64,000 nucleotides of DNA. Origin: Hyaloperonospora brassicae (taxonomy: Eukaryota; Oomycota; Peronosporomycetes; Peronosporales; Peronosporaceae). The notes below the pieces were generated by a model. That model saw only the letters and a program-made list of their open reading frames with translations. It was not told the origin of the DNA and ran no database searches. The stretch covers positions 186,001 to 250,000 of the forward strand of contig CANTFL010001315.1 of assembly GCA_947650285.1 (NCBI GenBank), in the 5' to 3' direction. This document shows, piece after piece, positions 33,985-44,381 of the stretch (positions within the stretch are counted from its first letter, which is position 1; every line of letters begins with the position of its first letter). The position numbers were made by a program, and so were the translations under genes.

Positions 33985-34822
33985 TTCGAACTGTACTTGT
34001 GCAAGTAATTGGCAAGGCCAAGCCACTTAGGTAAGTCCTTTTAGTTCTTTAAAATCGGCCAATCAACTATGGCTTTAACCTTAGCGGGATCCGCTTTAAG
34101 GACTCGCTTACCAATAAAGCACCCTAAAAAGGGATCTCTTCTGCACCAAAGATGCACTTAGACGCGTTGGAGTACAACTTATTCGTGCGCATGCACTCGA
34201 GCACCGCTCGTAAATGGTCAATGTGATTGTCCACATCTGACCGCCCGTTCATAGCACGACTATGGACAAAGATGTCATCAAAGTACGTCTGTGCATAACC
34301 TCAGTGAGGTCTGAAAAATTGTGTCACAAGACGATTGAATGTAGCTGGGGCATTTGTTAACCCTTGCGGCATAACAATCCACTCCCATAGCATACAGCTT
34401 GGAGTGCTGACCGCTGTCAGCGGAATATCGCTTTCTCGCATGAGAAGTTGGTAATAATTATCGACTAAGTCGAGCGCACTGTACATTGTACATCCCACCA
34501 TATTGTTCTGAAGAACAACCTTCCTAGGGATTGGTGTCTGAGCCGGGATGGTGGCCGCATTAAGCTTATTGTCAGCATGAACAATGCGCCACTTCCCATT
34601 GGGCTTTTCGAAACAAAAGGTTGGCGTGGAATGGGTAGATTTGCTCTCACGCACCATTCCTTCCGCGTGGTTTGCACGAAAGAAGTCGTCAATGACGTCA
34701 CACTGTATCTTCGGTAAAGGCAACTGCCGTGTTACGCAGTAATAAGTTCCAGGAACCAAGTCAATGTCATGACGTACACCTCTATCGGGAGGTAAGACAG
34801 ACGGTGGGTCGTGACACACCAC
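33985..34822 (-). pseudogene. Reverse transcriptase of gypsy element 1
   Basis: The frame from 34822 to 34301 reads DIDLVPGTYYCVTRQLPLPK, FCFEKPNGKWRIVHADNKLN, TMYSALDLVDNYYQLLMRES and WIVMPQGLTNAPATFNRLV, the ordered motifs of Ty3/gypsy RT. The active-site box follows in another frame as YFDDIFVHS at about 34,285-34,259, so a frameshift lies just before the catalytic YxDD. After it comes CMRTNKLYSNASKCIFGAEE, the palm-to-thumb region. RNase H should lie at 33,350-33,980 but is too eroded for a firm call. Confidence 0.9.
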
Positions 34823-35779
34823 GTATTAGAATGGCTTTACTAAAGAATTAAATGGATCAAGAGTATCCTTATAGATAGCGGCTCCACTACGCGCACTTAG
34901 TGTCGTCTTTGTGTCCTCAAGGACGGACTAGTTCAATAACGAGGATGATTTCAACTCAACATCGGGCCGGATGACCACTAAATCGGATAGTTCTTCTGTC
35001 TTCAAAGCCTGGCTAAATTTGCAATCAGACATCTCCTCTGATTCAAAAAGAGCGCTCAAAGATAGAAGAGGCTCATGACTGATGTTGCCATCACCATGAC
35101 CAGTAACTCCGTTGACAAGTGTATATTATGTATTTATACTCATTTCACTACGTTGCTTCCCGCACGTTCGGGATTTTAGTGTTGAAGACACATAACACCT
35201 CTAAGAGGCCGGGACAATGGGGTTCCCATGGTTGCTATGTTATATATCACGCTCTGTAAGAGAGCTCATACCTTAGACTACATCTGGTGATAGATTTTGT
35301 AACTCAAACTCTTTACCCAGTAGATTTTACGTACCGCTTCACGTACATCATGTGGGCCTAGCCCTGCATGCTCTGGCTTTTTGCCAACAATGTCATTACC
35401 GGTATTCAGTGATGTGCCATCTCGGCCGCCCTCACTCAGTGAGAATTGACGTGCCAACCCACTCACATTAGAGGAATTACATCCTTGATGTCTCTGCCCT
35501 TAACCAACCTATGCATGCAGCATGCAATGACTCATTATCACAAACAGTATCACTCAACGGAGTACAACTCCCTTCACATACGGTGAAAGAGCTCCGCTCA
35601 ACGTTCATGTCATTGAAATTGGAGTTAATGAACTCTGACATATCAATGTCCAGCACACTGACATCTCCCGTCAATGGCTCGCGCCAATAGCGCTTTTGTT
35701 GCCTAGCGAAGGTGTGTTCATGACTGTTCAAAGATTCACTAGGAACATTGCGCGTTGCGCCTAAGGTCTTATACCTCCA

Positions 35780-36070
35780 ATTAATCCATGGATCATGACT
35801 CTAGCCAAGCCATACCTGGGATGAGATCATATCTCGAATCTAAATCGAGGAAAAGACAGCTTTCAATGCTATCAAAGTCCAAAAACGTCACATCCGAGTT
35901 CAATAGAACTTTAGGTTTCGTGACACGACTACCAGTCGCTAAACGAATGGTGATCGAATCACCTTCATGCGCTTTGAGCGCTTCAGCGTATCGCTAACTT
36001 CACTCAAAGTAACAACGTCGAGCATAATTACATGATGCTCCTGAATCGATTAAAACCGACCACTAATTCT
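35780..36070 (-). pseudogene. Retroviral-type aspartic protease of gypsy element 1
   Basis: The minus strand reads VLIDSGASCNYARRCYFE, with the catalytic DSGA triplet context at 36047-36036, followed after an in-frame stop by DSITIRLATGSRVTKPKVLL. The D-S/T-G-A motif and a downstream beta-strand-rich segment are the retropepsin signature. It sits between the zinc knuckle of gag and RT, as expected. Confidence 0.75.
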
Positions 36071-36199
36071 GTAAGCTTTTCACTGTCGCCTAGGCGACTA
36101 ACAAGCCAGGCTTGTATATACGCTCTGTGCTGGCTGGCACAGAGTTAAGTAAGGCTAAGCCCTGTTTCAATCTACCTCTTATAGAGATGACATAACTCA

Positions 36200-37303
36200 T
36201 TTCTACCCCAGTAGGACGCCCCGCAACTACTGGGTGTCGATGATTCCTCGTACCATACCAGGTTCCTGGTTTTGGCTGGGGTTTCGACCCATATGGGTCG
36301 GTCGTTGCTTACGCAACGGACAAGTGGGACGTAAATGTTTGCTGCTTCCGCACATGTAACAGCGTCTCACGTCCTGTCGTTGGTCTGCAACATATAGCTC
36401 CGCTTCACCTTCATCTTTAGCATGGCTGAGATCCATAGATTCTGGCTTCCAGTAAGCCGACGTGCTTGCAGAGGTTTCCCTCGCAAAGCTTGATTTGTAC
36501 CCATTCCAACTAAGTCTGGCCGACTATAGTTGTGTACAGCATGTTAAGCGACGCTCACAGCTTCCTCAAAACGAGGGAAACACCCGAAAAACCTCGGTTA
36601 TGGTCACGACAGTGCGGAGACCTTCCATGAAGACTGTCAATTAGACAGTCACAGGAAGAGGTGTAGACTGCATAGCAGCCATTAGAGCTCTAGACTCTTG
36701 GACATAAGCCGTCAACTCATTCTTACCCTGACTGGTAGATAAGAAGCGTGATTGCACGCGGTGTGCCTGGTAGGTGGCGAAAAACTCGCAATAGGTTTAG
36801 CTTGAGCAAATCCCATGTGGGAAACGCCTAGTTGACCGACGTTCCACACGTCAAAGCCCACTTTATAGCTCTGCCATCGAGCTCGGAAATCGCAAGCGAA
36901 ATCCGCTGATGTTCGACTGGGATGAGATCAGAGTCCATAACCATCTCAATCTCACGGATCCAGAGGGTAAAGTTTCCCCCTCCTTCCCGAAGTAATGTTT
37001 ATCGTCCACTCAAGGAGGACGAGGCTAAGCTTCTTCTTGGGGCATAATCACGTAGCGTGTCGGCATAGCCGACGCTAATTGGTTTTAAATCTAGCCCAAC
37101 AGGGTTGTTCCATACTGCATGAAGACTCTCGAATCGTGCATTAAGCACATCGGAACCTTGTGCAGCTAGAAACTCCACATTCTAAGGGCCAACGGCCACG
37201 GTCAGCTTATCAAGCGCGACCTTTTGAACCTCGGAGAGGGATGTGGATTGCTAAATTCTCACAGAGGATCAGTGGTTACCGAATCAGACATAGATTGCGT
37301 ACG
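36200..37303 (-). pseudogene. Gag region of gypsy element 1 with CCHC zinc knuckle
   Basis: The zinc knuckle CYMCGSSKHLRPTC (36361-36320, minus strand) is a perfect CX2CX4HX4C and is followed by a basic stretch. The rest of gag, up to the 5' LTR, has no long open frame. Many perfect short palindromes interrupt this region (see findings). Confidence 0.75.
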
Positions 37304-37305
37304 AG

Positions 37306-37313
37306 TGCTACCA
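37306..37313 (-). other. Primer-binding site of gypsy element 1
   Basis: Two bases inside the 5' LTR the minus strand reads TGGTAGCA, matching the common initiator-methionine tRNA type of primer site. Only eight bases fit well, so the primer identity is tentative. Confidence 0.55.
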
Positions 37314-37315
37314 AG

Positions 37316-37795
37316 TGTAGAGGAGCTACACAGCGCCTTAGGTCAGAGGAAGACTTAACGCTCAACGATCAACTTTCGTCCAAAGAATCCGACTCAGAGA
37401 GTCAACAGCTCAGAGAGCTAACGGTCCCTGTTCCAGGGGGACCAAACGATTCAGAGAATCAATGCACAATGTGCAAAAGAAGTAGCTGCCTTAGTAAGGC
37501 GTTGATAGTCTCCTCCAACGATCACAATACGCCTCAGAGAGGCTTGTGTCTTTCGGATCAAAATGGGAACTGAACTTTATTTCGTCTTTTAACCTAAAAG
37601 GACACCTTAGAACAATGTAATTAACCTACTCGCTAATGTACTAATTAAAACCTCTCAAAAGATCTCGTAATCAATGGTTGACAGGCATCAGTCTTCAACA
37701 ATTGATACTGTGTTTTAATATTACTTCAAGGGGTCCCATCTATTGTGTGCACCACACCTATCGTCGACCACCAGCCGACGTGTAACCCCGTTACA
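37316..37795 (-). repeat. 5' LTR of gypsy element 1
   Basis: 480 bp, minus-strand ends TGTAACGGGG and CTCTACA. The plus strand shows a row of small hairpins: GACT-CAGAG-AGTC (37391-37403), AGCT-CAGAG-AGCT (37407-37419), GGTCCCTG with CAGGGGGACC (37423-37443), GATT-CAGAG-AATC (37448-37460), GCCTTAGTAAGGC (37488-37500) and GCCT-CAGAG-AGGC (37531-37543). Four share the loop CAGAG. Confidence 0.93.
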
Positions 37796-37800
37796 ATGCG
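37796..37800. repeat. Target-site duplication of gypsy element 1, right copy
   Basis: ATGCG follows the TTACA terminus, matching 29769-29773. Confidence 0.8.
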
Positions 37801-38259
37801 GATGGATGATACGATAGTGAAACTTGGGTGAAGGGCCGCACGTGAAACAAACTCGTGCATATCGACACTGTCCATACTTCTGGCCAGCGGTGTGAGTTAA
37901 TGGCTGATAGGTCTTGTAAATTACCTTTTACTTTAAATGCAAAATTGCACCACGTTTATCCCGCTTCACATCGTTTTGAATTCTCTCCTTGTCTTCCTCA
38001 TGTTTTACAATGTAGTAGATTTCCTTAAAAAGATGGAAATATAGGTCTATTTAATCTGTTTTCATTGTTAGAGGGGGTGGTCGCACGTAAGATAGACGGT
38101 ACTCCCGAAATGGTTCCCCAGATTTCAATTGTTCAGCACGAGTTATTTCGGACCACGATTTCGAAAAGCGACAAATCGTCTGATGGTCGAATATTCGCAA
38201 AGCTCTAGCCTCGATACGGAAACTGTTAGAAACGCCTATTTAGAAACGTTTCTGTCAGT

Positions 38260-38633
38260 CATTGTCAAGCAGGTTCAACTGCAAGAAATGTGACAGTGAC
38301 ACCTGATTGATCGAGTTCACCAACATCTTGACAGATGGTTAGGCGAGGCTACGACCGGTGACAGATGGGTTTGACGGGGGCACGACGTAGACACGTGTCG
38401 TGACAGGATGGTGACTGACCAGATGACGGGACGAGGTAGCGACATGACCGATAGGCGACACGGCGGCATTTTATGAAGATGAGCAGGAGGACGGACGCGA
38501 TCATGTTGTGGTCAAGTTGTAGAGCTTGCTTATATAATGGTGTTAGCGAACGAAGATAACACACTCATATATTCACTTCTACTTCTACCTCTTCGCAAAC
38601 AAGTGCATAAAACAACTCACGCATTTTCCTACA
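38260..38633 (+). repeat. Probable solo or partial LTR
   Basis: The stretch has LTR-like build: a TATA-type box (GCTTATATAATGG, about 38,529), a pyrimidine-rich leader (ACTTCTACTTCTACCTC) and an ACA end at 38,631-38,633 after CGCATTTTCCT. The partner LTR is not in the window. The left end is a guess; no target duplication was found. Confidence 0.4.
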
Positions 38634-38639
38634 GAGACA

Positions 38640-39360
38640 GGCAGGAATATAGAATGCTCTGAAGTGCCAAAAGAAGGTCCTATCGGAACGACCTGTCGCT
38701 ACATATCTGCAAGGATTCTTAGTTGATGCCAAAAAGCCTGAAGCATCTCAGCAGGCTCTGGTCCTCAACGTGCTATATTGCGCCTTCAATCGATCGATTG
38801 CAATGGCCACAATGTCAGGATACAAACAATGGCTTGCCTTCATCTTGAGAAGTGTGGGTATTACAATAGGCTGAATGCTTGCACTTGTATCACTGCAAAG
38901 ATGCACTCATCATTGTGTCTGCTCAGCCGCAGAAGCGGGCGAGTATACTGATTTGTTTGATCGTTTTGGTCGACTTACTCAACTATTTAATCGTTACGAG
39001 CCCATTCTCAATATTTGCCTGATATCTCCTCGTCTGTCAACAGCCTATGCTAGCTGCGTAACGAACGTTAGATACAGATGACACTGCACGACTAACAGCT
39101 AGATTTATCGAACCTGGACCGTTCCGGGCCCATGCCCGAAATGGCACTGCGATAATAATATTAGGTTTTTGGCCAAATTATTACCGACGACCAGTTTTTG
39201 GCCGATCATCGGCAGTAGCTAATCAAATACTAGAGCTGACAACTCTTAGCGATCTGGTTGGCGTTTTCAACAATGGGCTAGTATATGGCTGCCTACACGC
39301 GTCAAACTCAGGTTAATTTACATACTTTACGGCACACGATGTACTAAAGGCACGCATTAA
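38640..39360. other. Unassigned stretch between LTR-like sequence and copia element
   Basis: A plus-strand reading at about 38,690-39,080 (YLQGFLVDAKKPEASQQALV onward, one stop) looks somewhat protein-like but matches nothing I recognise. It could be coding debris of the element to which the preceding LTR belongs. Confidence 0.3.
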
Positions 39361-39365
39361 GCGGA

Positions 39366-39558
39366 TGTTACAGTAAGGTGGTACAAGTATGATTTTGACA
39401 CCATGTTTGCTCCGAGCAGGGTGGAAGCTTCATATTATGATTCTACAGCAAATGGAGTTTGCAGAATCTAAAAGTAGATGAAAATACAATTGCACTCTTT
39501 CTTTTTATCTGGTTGTGTGTCCTCTGTCTCTATCTTTGCGTATTGACTTCTTCTAACA
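39366..39558 (+). repeat. 5' LTR of the copia element
   Basis: 193 bp, pairs with 44189-44381. Shared landmarks are GGTGGTACAAGTAT near the start, TTGTGTGT(C/T)CTCTGTCTCT and GCG(T/A)ATTGAC near the end. Confidence 0.85.
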
Positions 39559-39570
39559 GGTCTTGAGCCC
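39557..39570 (+). other. Half-tRNA type primer-binding site of the copia element
   Basis: At the LTR border the sequence reads CAGGTCTTGAGCCC, two mismatches from CAGGTTATGAGCCC, the complement of the anticodon stem-loop of initiator-methionine tRNA used by Drosophila copia. This suggests priming by a cleaved tRNA half rather than by the tRNA 3' end. Confidence 0.6.
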
Positions 39571-39795
39571 AATGAATGGAGCAACCACGAGTAACGCGTG
39601 CTATGGCTCGTATTCGGAAGAATACCCGCCACTGATCGTGAAAGGGCCAGTGAGTATGAAGATTTTGAACAAAATAGCAAGACAGGCGTGGTCCATGCGG
39701 TGGACAATACCACCACTAGGATTCACGCCGCGTCAGAACTCCTGGTGTTGATGAGAGAAAAAAATAGACGTCTGGATAGGCTCCAGAAGTCATAG
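39571..39795 (+). pseudogene. Gag N-terminus of the copia element
   Basis: The ATG at 39572 starts MNGATTSNACYGSYSEEYPP; after a frameshift the other frame continues SEYEDFEQNSKTGVVHAVDN and LLVLMREKNRRLDRLQKS. The two frames overlap and are clearly pieces of one acidic, coiled-coil-prone gag leader, as in oomycete copia elements. The remainder of gag to 41,500 is unrecognisable. Confidence 0.65.
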
Positions 39796-41527
39796 ACAAG
39801 GTTGATAAAAGCCGAGTAAGGACGTAGATGACATAGAAACACGTCTATGACTCCGCCTAGATATTTAACTTTGTTTTGCGGCTTTAAAAGAAGAACAAAA
39901 ATGAATATGGATAGCTTAGAAGGCTCTACAAAAGCGCTTATATTCACTCCAGGGAGGATGGTTAATGGACGGATGTCATTAAATGCTGGACAGCCTGAAT
40001 ATTAAGGCTATAGCCAAGGTTTACGCGGCCAAGTTGCACTAGTACGTGGAAACCCTGGTATTTTTCCCCAAGGTGGAGGGCATGTGTACATACAAGACCA
40101 GGATCAAAACAGATATACCCCCTTCATGGACATATAAATTAAGTGAGATATACTGATGAAAGGCAAAAAGAGCTTGTCATTCGAACGTTTAACGGAGGAA
40201 AATTGCAAAAAGGACTTTACCTAAAAGTTTGGAGTGGGGTAGAAGATATAAAGCGTAAATTTTTTTGGCGCAGTCGTCTTTCGGTTTTATATGGCTGGAA
40301 GATGTGAAAGTGATTTTCCTTGGATTACATCTCTGGGACTGTAGAGAGATATTATAAAAGATAAGTTGCGATGCGGTAGAGTCAATTACCCACTTTGCAG
40401 TACGTAACGGAGAAAAACGTTGAAGTACTCAAGACCAGTATTACGCCGGCCCAAGGGATTATTTTTTTACGTAGCGTAAGAACTTAGACCGATATTGGCC
40501 AGAACATTACATGTTTCTGACGGCTATTTCCAAAGTTTGTTGAAACGGTGGTGATAATTTGATTTTGTTCAATATTGTACAGTACGCCTTAGAAACTATG
40601 CGGACAATTTTGGTGGCATATATTAACCACACAAAAAAGGACTACCTGGTACAGGCATAACAATTCGCTCACTTTGCGCAAGCGTATGAGCTGCACAACG
40701 GAAGAGAAAGAAGTATCGGACGAACAAAAGTAAACTCAAGAGAAATAGTTTTTATGTTTTCGTTTGACACCGCAAGAAAATGCAGCGTGTACCAAACGAA
40801 AACGCTCACAGGGACCCTGAACAAATATTTCGATTGCTGTGAACGAAATTTTTATCAACTATGTCTGGATTTTGTATAGCGGATACAGTGAATATTTGAT
40901 CAGTGACAAGTCATGGCATAAGAGGCGGGGCAAGTGAAGGGATTTTTCATCAACCTGATGGCCATCTCGCTTAATATGAGCAAAATGAACTGTGACAGTT
41001 AACGCTCTGGCTTTTGGGGTTTAATGATTGCTGAATATTACGGATATATACTTTGCTGAGGGCGTGAAGCATAATTCAATTTCGCATGTAATATTAAATC
41101 TAAATTGTTACACTCTTTAATACAAAGGTACACAGCTTGTCTTGTCCGACATGGATTTGAGCTGTGCCTTTTCATGCTAAATTGGTTAAAAATATATGTG
41201 GTGCCGTGTCGCGTGATGAACAACGTTGTCGGATCGGTTGGAGCTATTATGACGGTATTAGGTGAAGAAGCAAGTGTTCAATTTCTGCTACTTCCCAAAA
41301 CGGCAGCTTAATAATATACAAAAATATTTCAGACATGTAAGTACGACACTATAAAAAAAGTTGGCTGAAGATCCGTATTGTGATTTTTGCTTACAGACAA
41401 GCGTCGTGAGGTTTTTTACATTTTTTTCAAGGCAAACAGATTAAAATCGACAGCCAAGGCAAGAACCTGGGCAACATTTGCTATCGACAGGATAGTAGAT
41501 GTAATTTGATCGGGCACCAAGGGCCCG

Positions 41528-42215
41528 GTGAATCTTAAGGATCGGCTAAGCAATCGTTATATAATCCATTTCGTTGATCATAGGAGCAATTTTTGCCGTA
41601 TATATTTTGCTCACACTGAAGACTCTGCGGCAATTATATACGAAGGTTTTCTGACACTGTATAATAATAAAGATGATTGTCGTGTGCACGTTCCTCGCAC
41701 GGACTTAGGGATAGAGAACCAAAACGTATATTTACTTTGCAAGAAGTCGGGCATTGCAAGACAGCGACGTGAACTAAGAAACCAAGCCAGTATCGAAACG
41801 CTTAACGCATGCATCAGACTATCATTGATATGGCCCGTTAATAGATTCTTACTTCTGGATTACCTTTTCATCTCTGTGGTGATGCGGTTGAATATGTTGC
41901 CTATATGATAAATAGGGCCCCTACAAATTCTAACGATTTAATAATGTCACCGATGAAGGTGCTGACGGACCAGAATTTGTCTCTCGGTGCGAAAGTCGTT
42001 TTCGAATTACCATGCAAAGTGTACAGAGAAACCAAGAAGAAGAATTTTACTCCGAGAGGACAACAACGGATATTATTGACATTGGTGAAATGACCAACGG
42101 GCATCTGTTCACTTTCCAAAGGGTGAAGTGGTTGTTGTGTCGTGTTTACTTCCTAAGGGTAAAGTGGTTATTATTTGTCAGCATGTTAAAAATATCGAGA
42201 CACTGAAAAAACCAT
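41528..42215 (+). pseudogene. Integrase of the copia element
   Basis: The frame at 41528-41908 reads IIHFVDHRSNFCRIYFAHTE, then VHVPRTDLGIENQNVYLLCK and ARQRRELRNQASIETLNA, the GAG-pre-integrase/rve core of copia. The D and D-x-E context is partly lost: the second catalytic D is kept in RTD, while the final glutamate region reads NQASIETLNA. A next frame continues INRAPTNSNDLIMSPMKVLT and VYRETKKKNFTPRGQQRIL, the standard downstream integrase text. Confidence 0.85.
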
Positions 42216-42780
42216 AAAACAAGCAAGTACAAGAATTGTATCTGCAAAATTACTACTCTTAAAATAATGACTCCGCGCAAAAACAATTTCAAGAGGCATG
42301 TAATAAGATAAAAAAAAATTGGGAGAGACGTCGAGTCGTCAGTACCAAACACAGAAGATGAAGAACGGGACTACGCGGAAAAGAGAGAAATAGGTTGTAG
42401 CAAGGTCGGCAGCCAAAGACAAAAGTATAAGACAATATCAAGGAACTGAGCGTTTGGCAATCAAGCGTGTATTGTTAACGCGGTCAAAACTTCTGATCCC
42501 GGTAAGTTTAGTGAAATTACGCGCATTAGTCAGAAGAAAGGGTAGATGAAAACAATATAGGAAGAATTGCAAGTTCTGAGAATAATGAAAATCAAAAGTT
42601 TGTCAAGGCTCCAGAAAGTGTTCGACTAATCCACTCAAACTGATTATTTAAGACTAAACGCGACAATGAAGATAATATTATGTATTTAAGGTGAGATTGG
42701 TGGCATGTAGAAACGAACAAGATTTTGTTGTAAATTTTGGAGTTACTTTTTTCTGCTGTAATTGACATGTCTAGCGTAAA

Positions 42781-43240
42781 GTGAAATTTTTCTTAGCAAG
42801 AAAATGGCAAGTTCTTGCGATGCACGGTGATATATCAAAATTTAATGTGAAAATGGATGAAGAAGACGAGCTTAATATTTACATTGGCTTCCCGCAGGAA
42901 ATACATGGTGACGAAGACACAACATTAATTTTGTGTGTTTATAACAGTAGTAACCTTGCACTTGAGCTGACGAAGGTATTGTACGGTCTAGAGCAAGCCG
43001 GAAGACTTACGAATAAATTGCTTTTGCAGGATTTTGTTGAGACTGGTTTAATTAGAGTATCACGGACGTGTGTTACTATTTTCGATGGACACGTGGACAT
43101 ATGTTGAATTTTGGAGTTAATGCGGATGACTTTCTAAATTGGGAACTAATCAAATTTCTGTGAATAATTACTTCGACAAATTAAAATCTCCTTCGGTGAA
43201 GAACCTAGGTTGTGCTCGTAAGTTTATAGGCATGCGTATT
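42781..43240 (+). pseudogene. Reverse transcriptase of the copia element
   Basis: The frame reads KFFLARKWQVLAMHGDISKF, DELNIYIGFPQEIHG and LALELTKVLYGLEQAGRLTN, equivalent to the copia motifs DVxxAFLxGxL, VYMxxPxG and LKKSLYGLKQAxRxWN. The active site is eroded: the YVDD position reads VNADDF at about 43,115-43,131 after an in-frame stop. FIGMRI-like text (about 43,222-43,240) follows. Confidence 0.85.
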
Positions 43241-43614
43241 TAATACTATGAAGAAACTGATTACAGATTATACTAAGAGAGAGAAATGTGGACATGCTCA
43301 AAGAGCACGGTCTTGAAATGGGTTTTGGTGGACGTGTTCCCATAACGAAGATCTGAATAAGATCTATGAGTCGTAATCGTACTTTGATCGGCATATGTAG
43401 GAGATGTTGTTGCGACGAGGAAAAAATATTAGTCACTCGTTCGACGTTTGCGATGAATTCGAGATGGACCAGTCCAGACATTGCATTCGCGGTGCACAAT
43501 GCGTCATGACGGGCCTATCAGCCGAGTATGGTGGTTTATCAATTGGCGAAGAAGATCGCCCGGCATCCGTATGGAACGAAAACAATGTGTCGTTGTATGA
43601 CTGAATAAACCGGC

Positions 43615-44090
43615 AAATGTGACATTTTGCGACTAGTTGGATACATTGATGTAAATTTTGCAAATGATGATGGTGAGAGGAAGTCTTTTACAGGTGGTTT
43701 GATTACAATTGACGGAATCCAGTGAGCTGGGTATACAAGACCTGAAATGGAGTGTCTCTTTTAATGATGGGAGCCGAGTTTACTGCTGTTTCTATTATAG
43801 GTCCAGAATTATCGGGTGCTCGCGAACTCTTATAATAATGTGGTTTACAATATAAGGAACTAATGCCCCTGTGAGTGGATAACCAAGCAGCTTTGAAACA
43901 AATCGACGGCGAAAAGGCATCGGCCAAGGCCAGGCATATTGATATTCGAATCGTGATTGTGGTTGTTTTAATGAAGCGTAAAATTATATAAATAGAGTAT
44001 CGAGAAATTTTGTGTATAGCTGCGGACATACTAACAAAGGCATTGTCCGGACCACCGCTGGTTGAATCGCGTTGAAGTATCGGTTTTAGA
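43615..44090 (+). pseudogene. RNase H and C-terminus of the copia element
   Basis: Plus-strand fragments read LVGYIDVNFANDDGERKSFT then GGLITIDG, KQIDGEKASAKARHIDIR and AADILTKALSGPPLVESR, which are the copia RNase H landmarks (GYxDADxA, AKHIDxxxHxxR, ADxxTKxL) in order, separated by stops. Confidence 0.8.
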
Positions 44091-44188
44091 AAAATAAATT
44101 AATTATGACTGTGAGAAAGCAAGGATCGACTAATTTGATAAGGACGGTGATATCGCGAATAAGTGTTGAAAGTCATACATCAAGTGGA

Positions 44189-44381
44189 TGTTTCAGTACG
44201 GTGGTACAAGTATCATTATGACATCAGGTGTGCGTCGAGCAGCTGTAAAAGCTTAATTTTATAATTTCTTCTGCATATGGTATTTTTCGAACCCAGGTTA
44301 AGATAAAAATCAAACGCATTCTCTCTTTTGATTTAGTTGTGTGTTCTCTGTCTCTGACTTTGCGAATTGACCACTTACGCA
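44189..44381 (+). repeat. 3' LTR of the copia element
   Basis: 193 bp, exactly as long as the partner at 39366. The bases before it (CATCAAGTGGA) serve as a weak polypurine tract. Confidence 0.83.

Larger units (their letters stand above)
29774..37795 (-). mobile_element. Ty3/gypsy LTR retrotransposon 1, decayed
   Basis: The element is about 8.0 kb including a later insertion, and is flanked by the duplication ATGCG. Its sense strand is minus: 5' LTR at 37316-37795, gag, protease, RT and integrase leftward, 3' LTR ending at 29774. RT before integrase is the Ty3/gypsy order. The left LTR, once the inserted solo LTR is removed, is 530 bp against 480 bp on the right; the whole 50-bp difference is one tandem duplication (about 30,302-30,351). 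I count about ten substitutions, so near 98% identity, meaning recent insertion by LTR clock logic. Coding regions nevertheless contain frameshifts and stops, so it is non-autonomous now. An unusual antisense reading frame lies between integrase and 3' LTR, and short perfect hairpins are abundant throughout. Confidence 0.92.
39366..44381 (+). mobile_element. Ty1/copia LTR retrotransposon, heavily decayed
   Basis: Two 193-bp LTRs (39366-39558 and 44189-44381) start TGTTACAGTA and TGTTTCAGTA and differ at many positions. Between them, on the plus strand, come gag start, integrase, RT and RNase H; integrase before RT is the copia order. The interior has many stops and frameshifts. LTR divergence and decay both say this copy is much older than the two gypsy elements. 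No target duplication remains visible. Confidence 0.88.
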
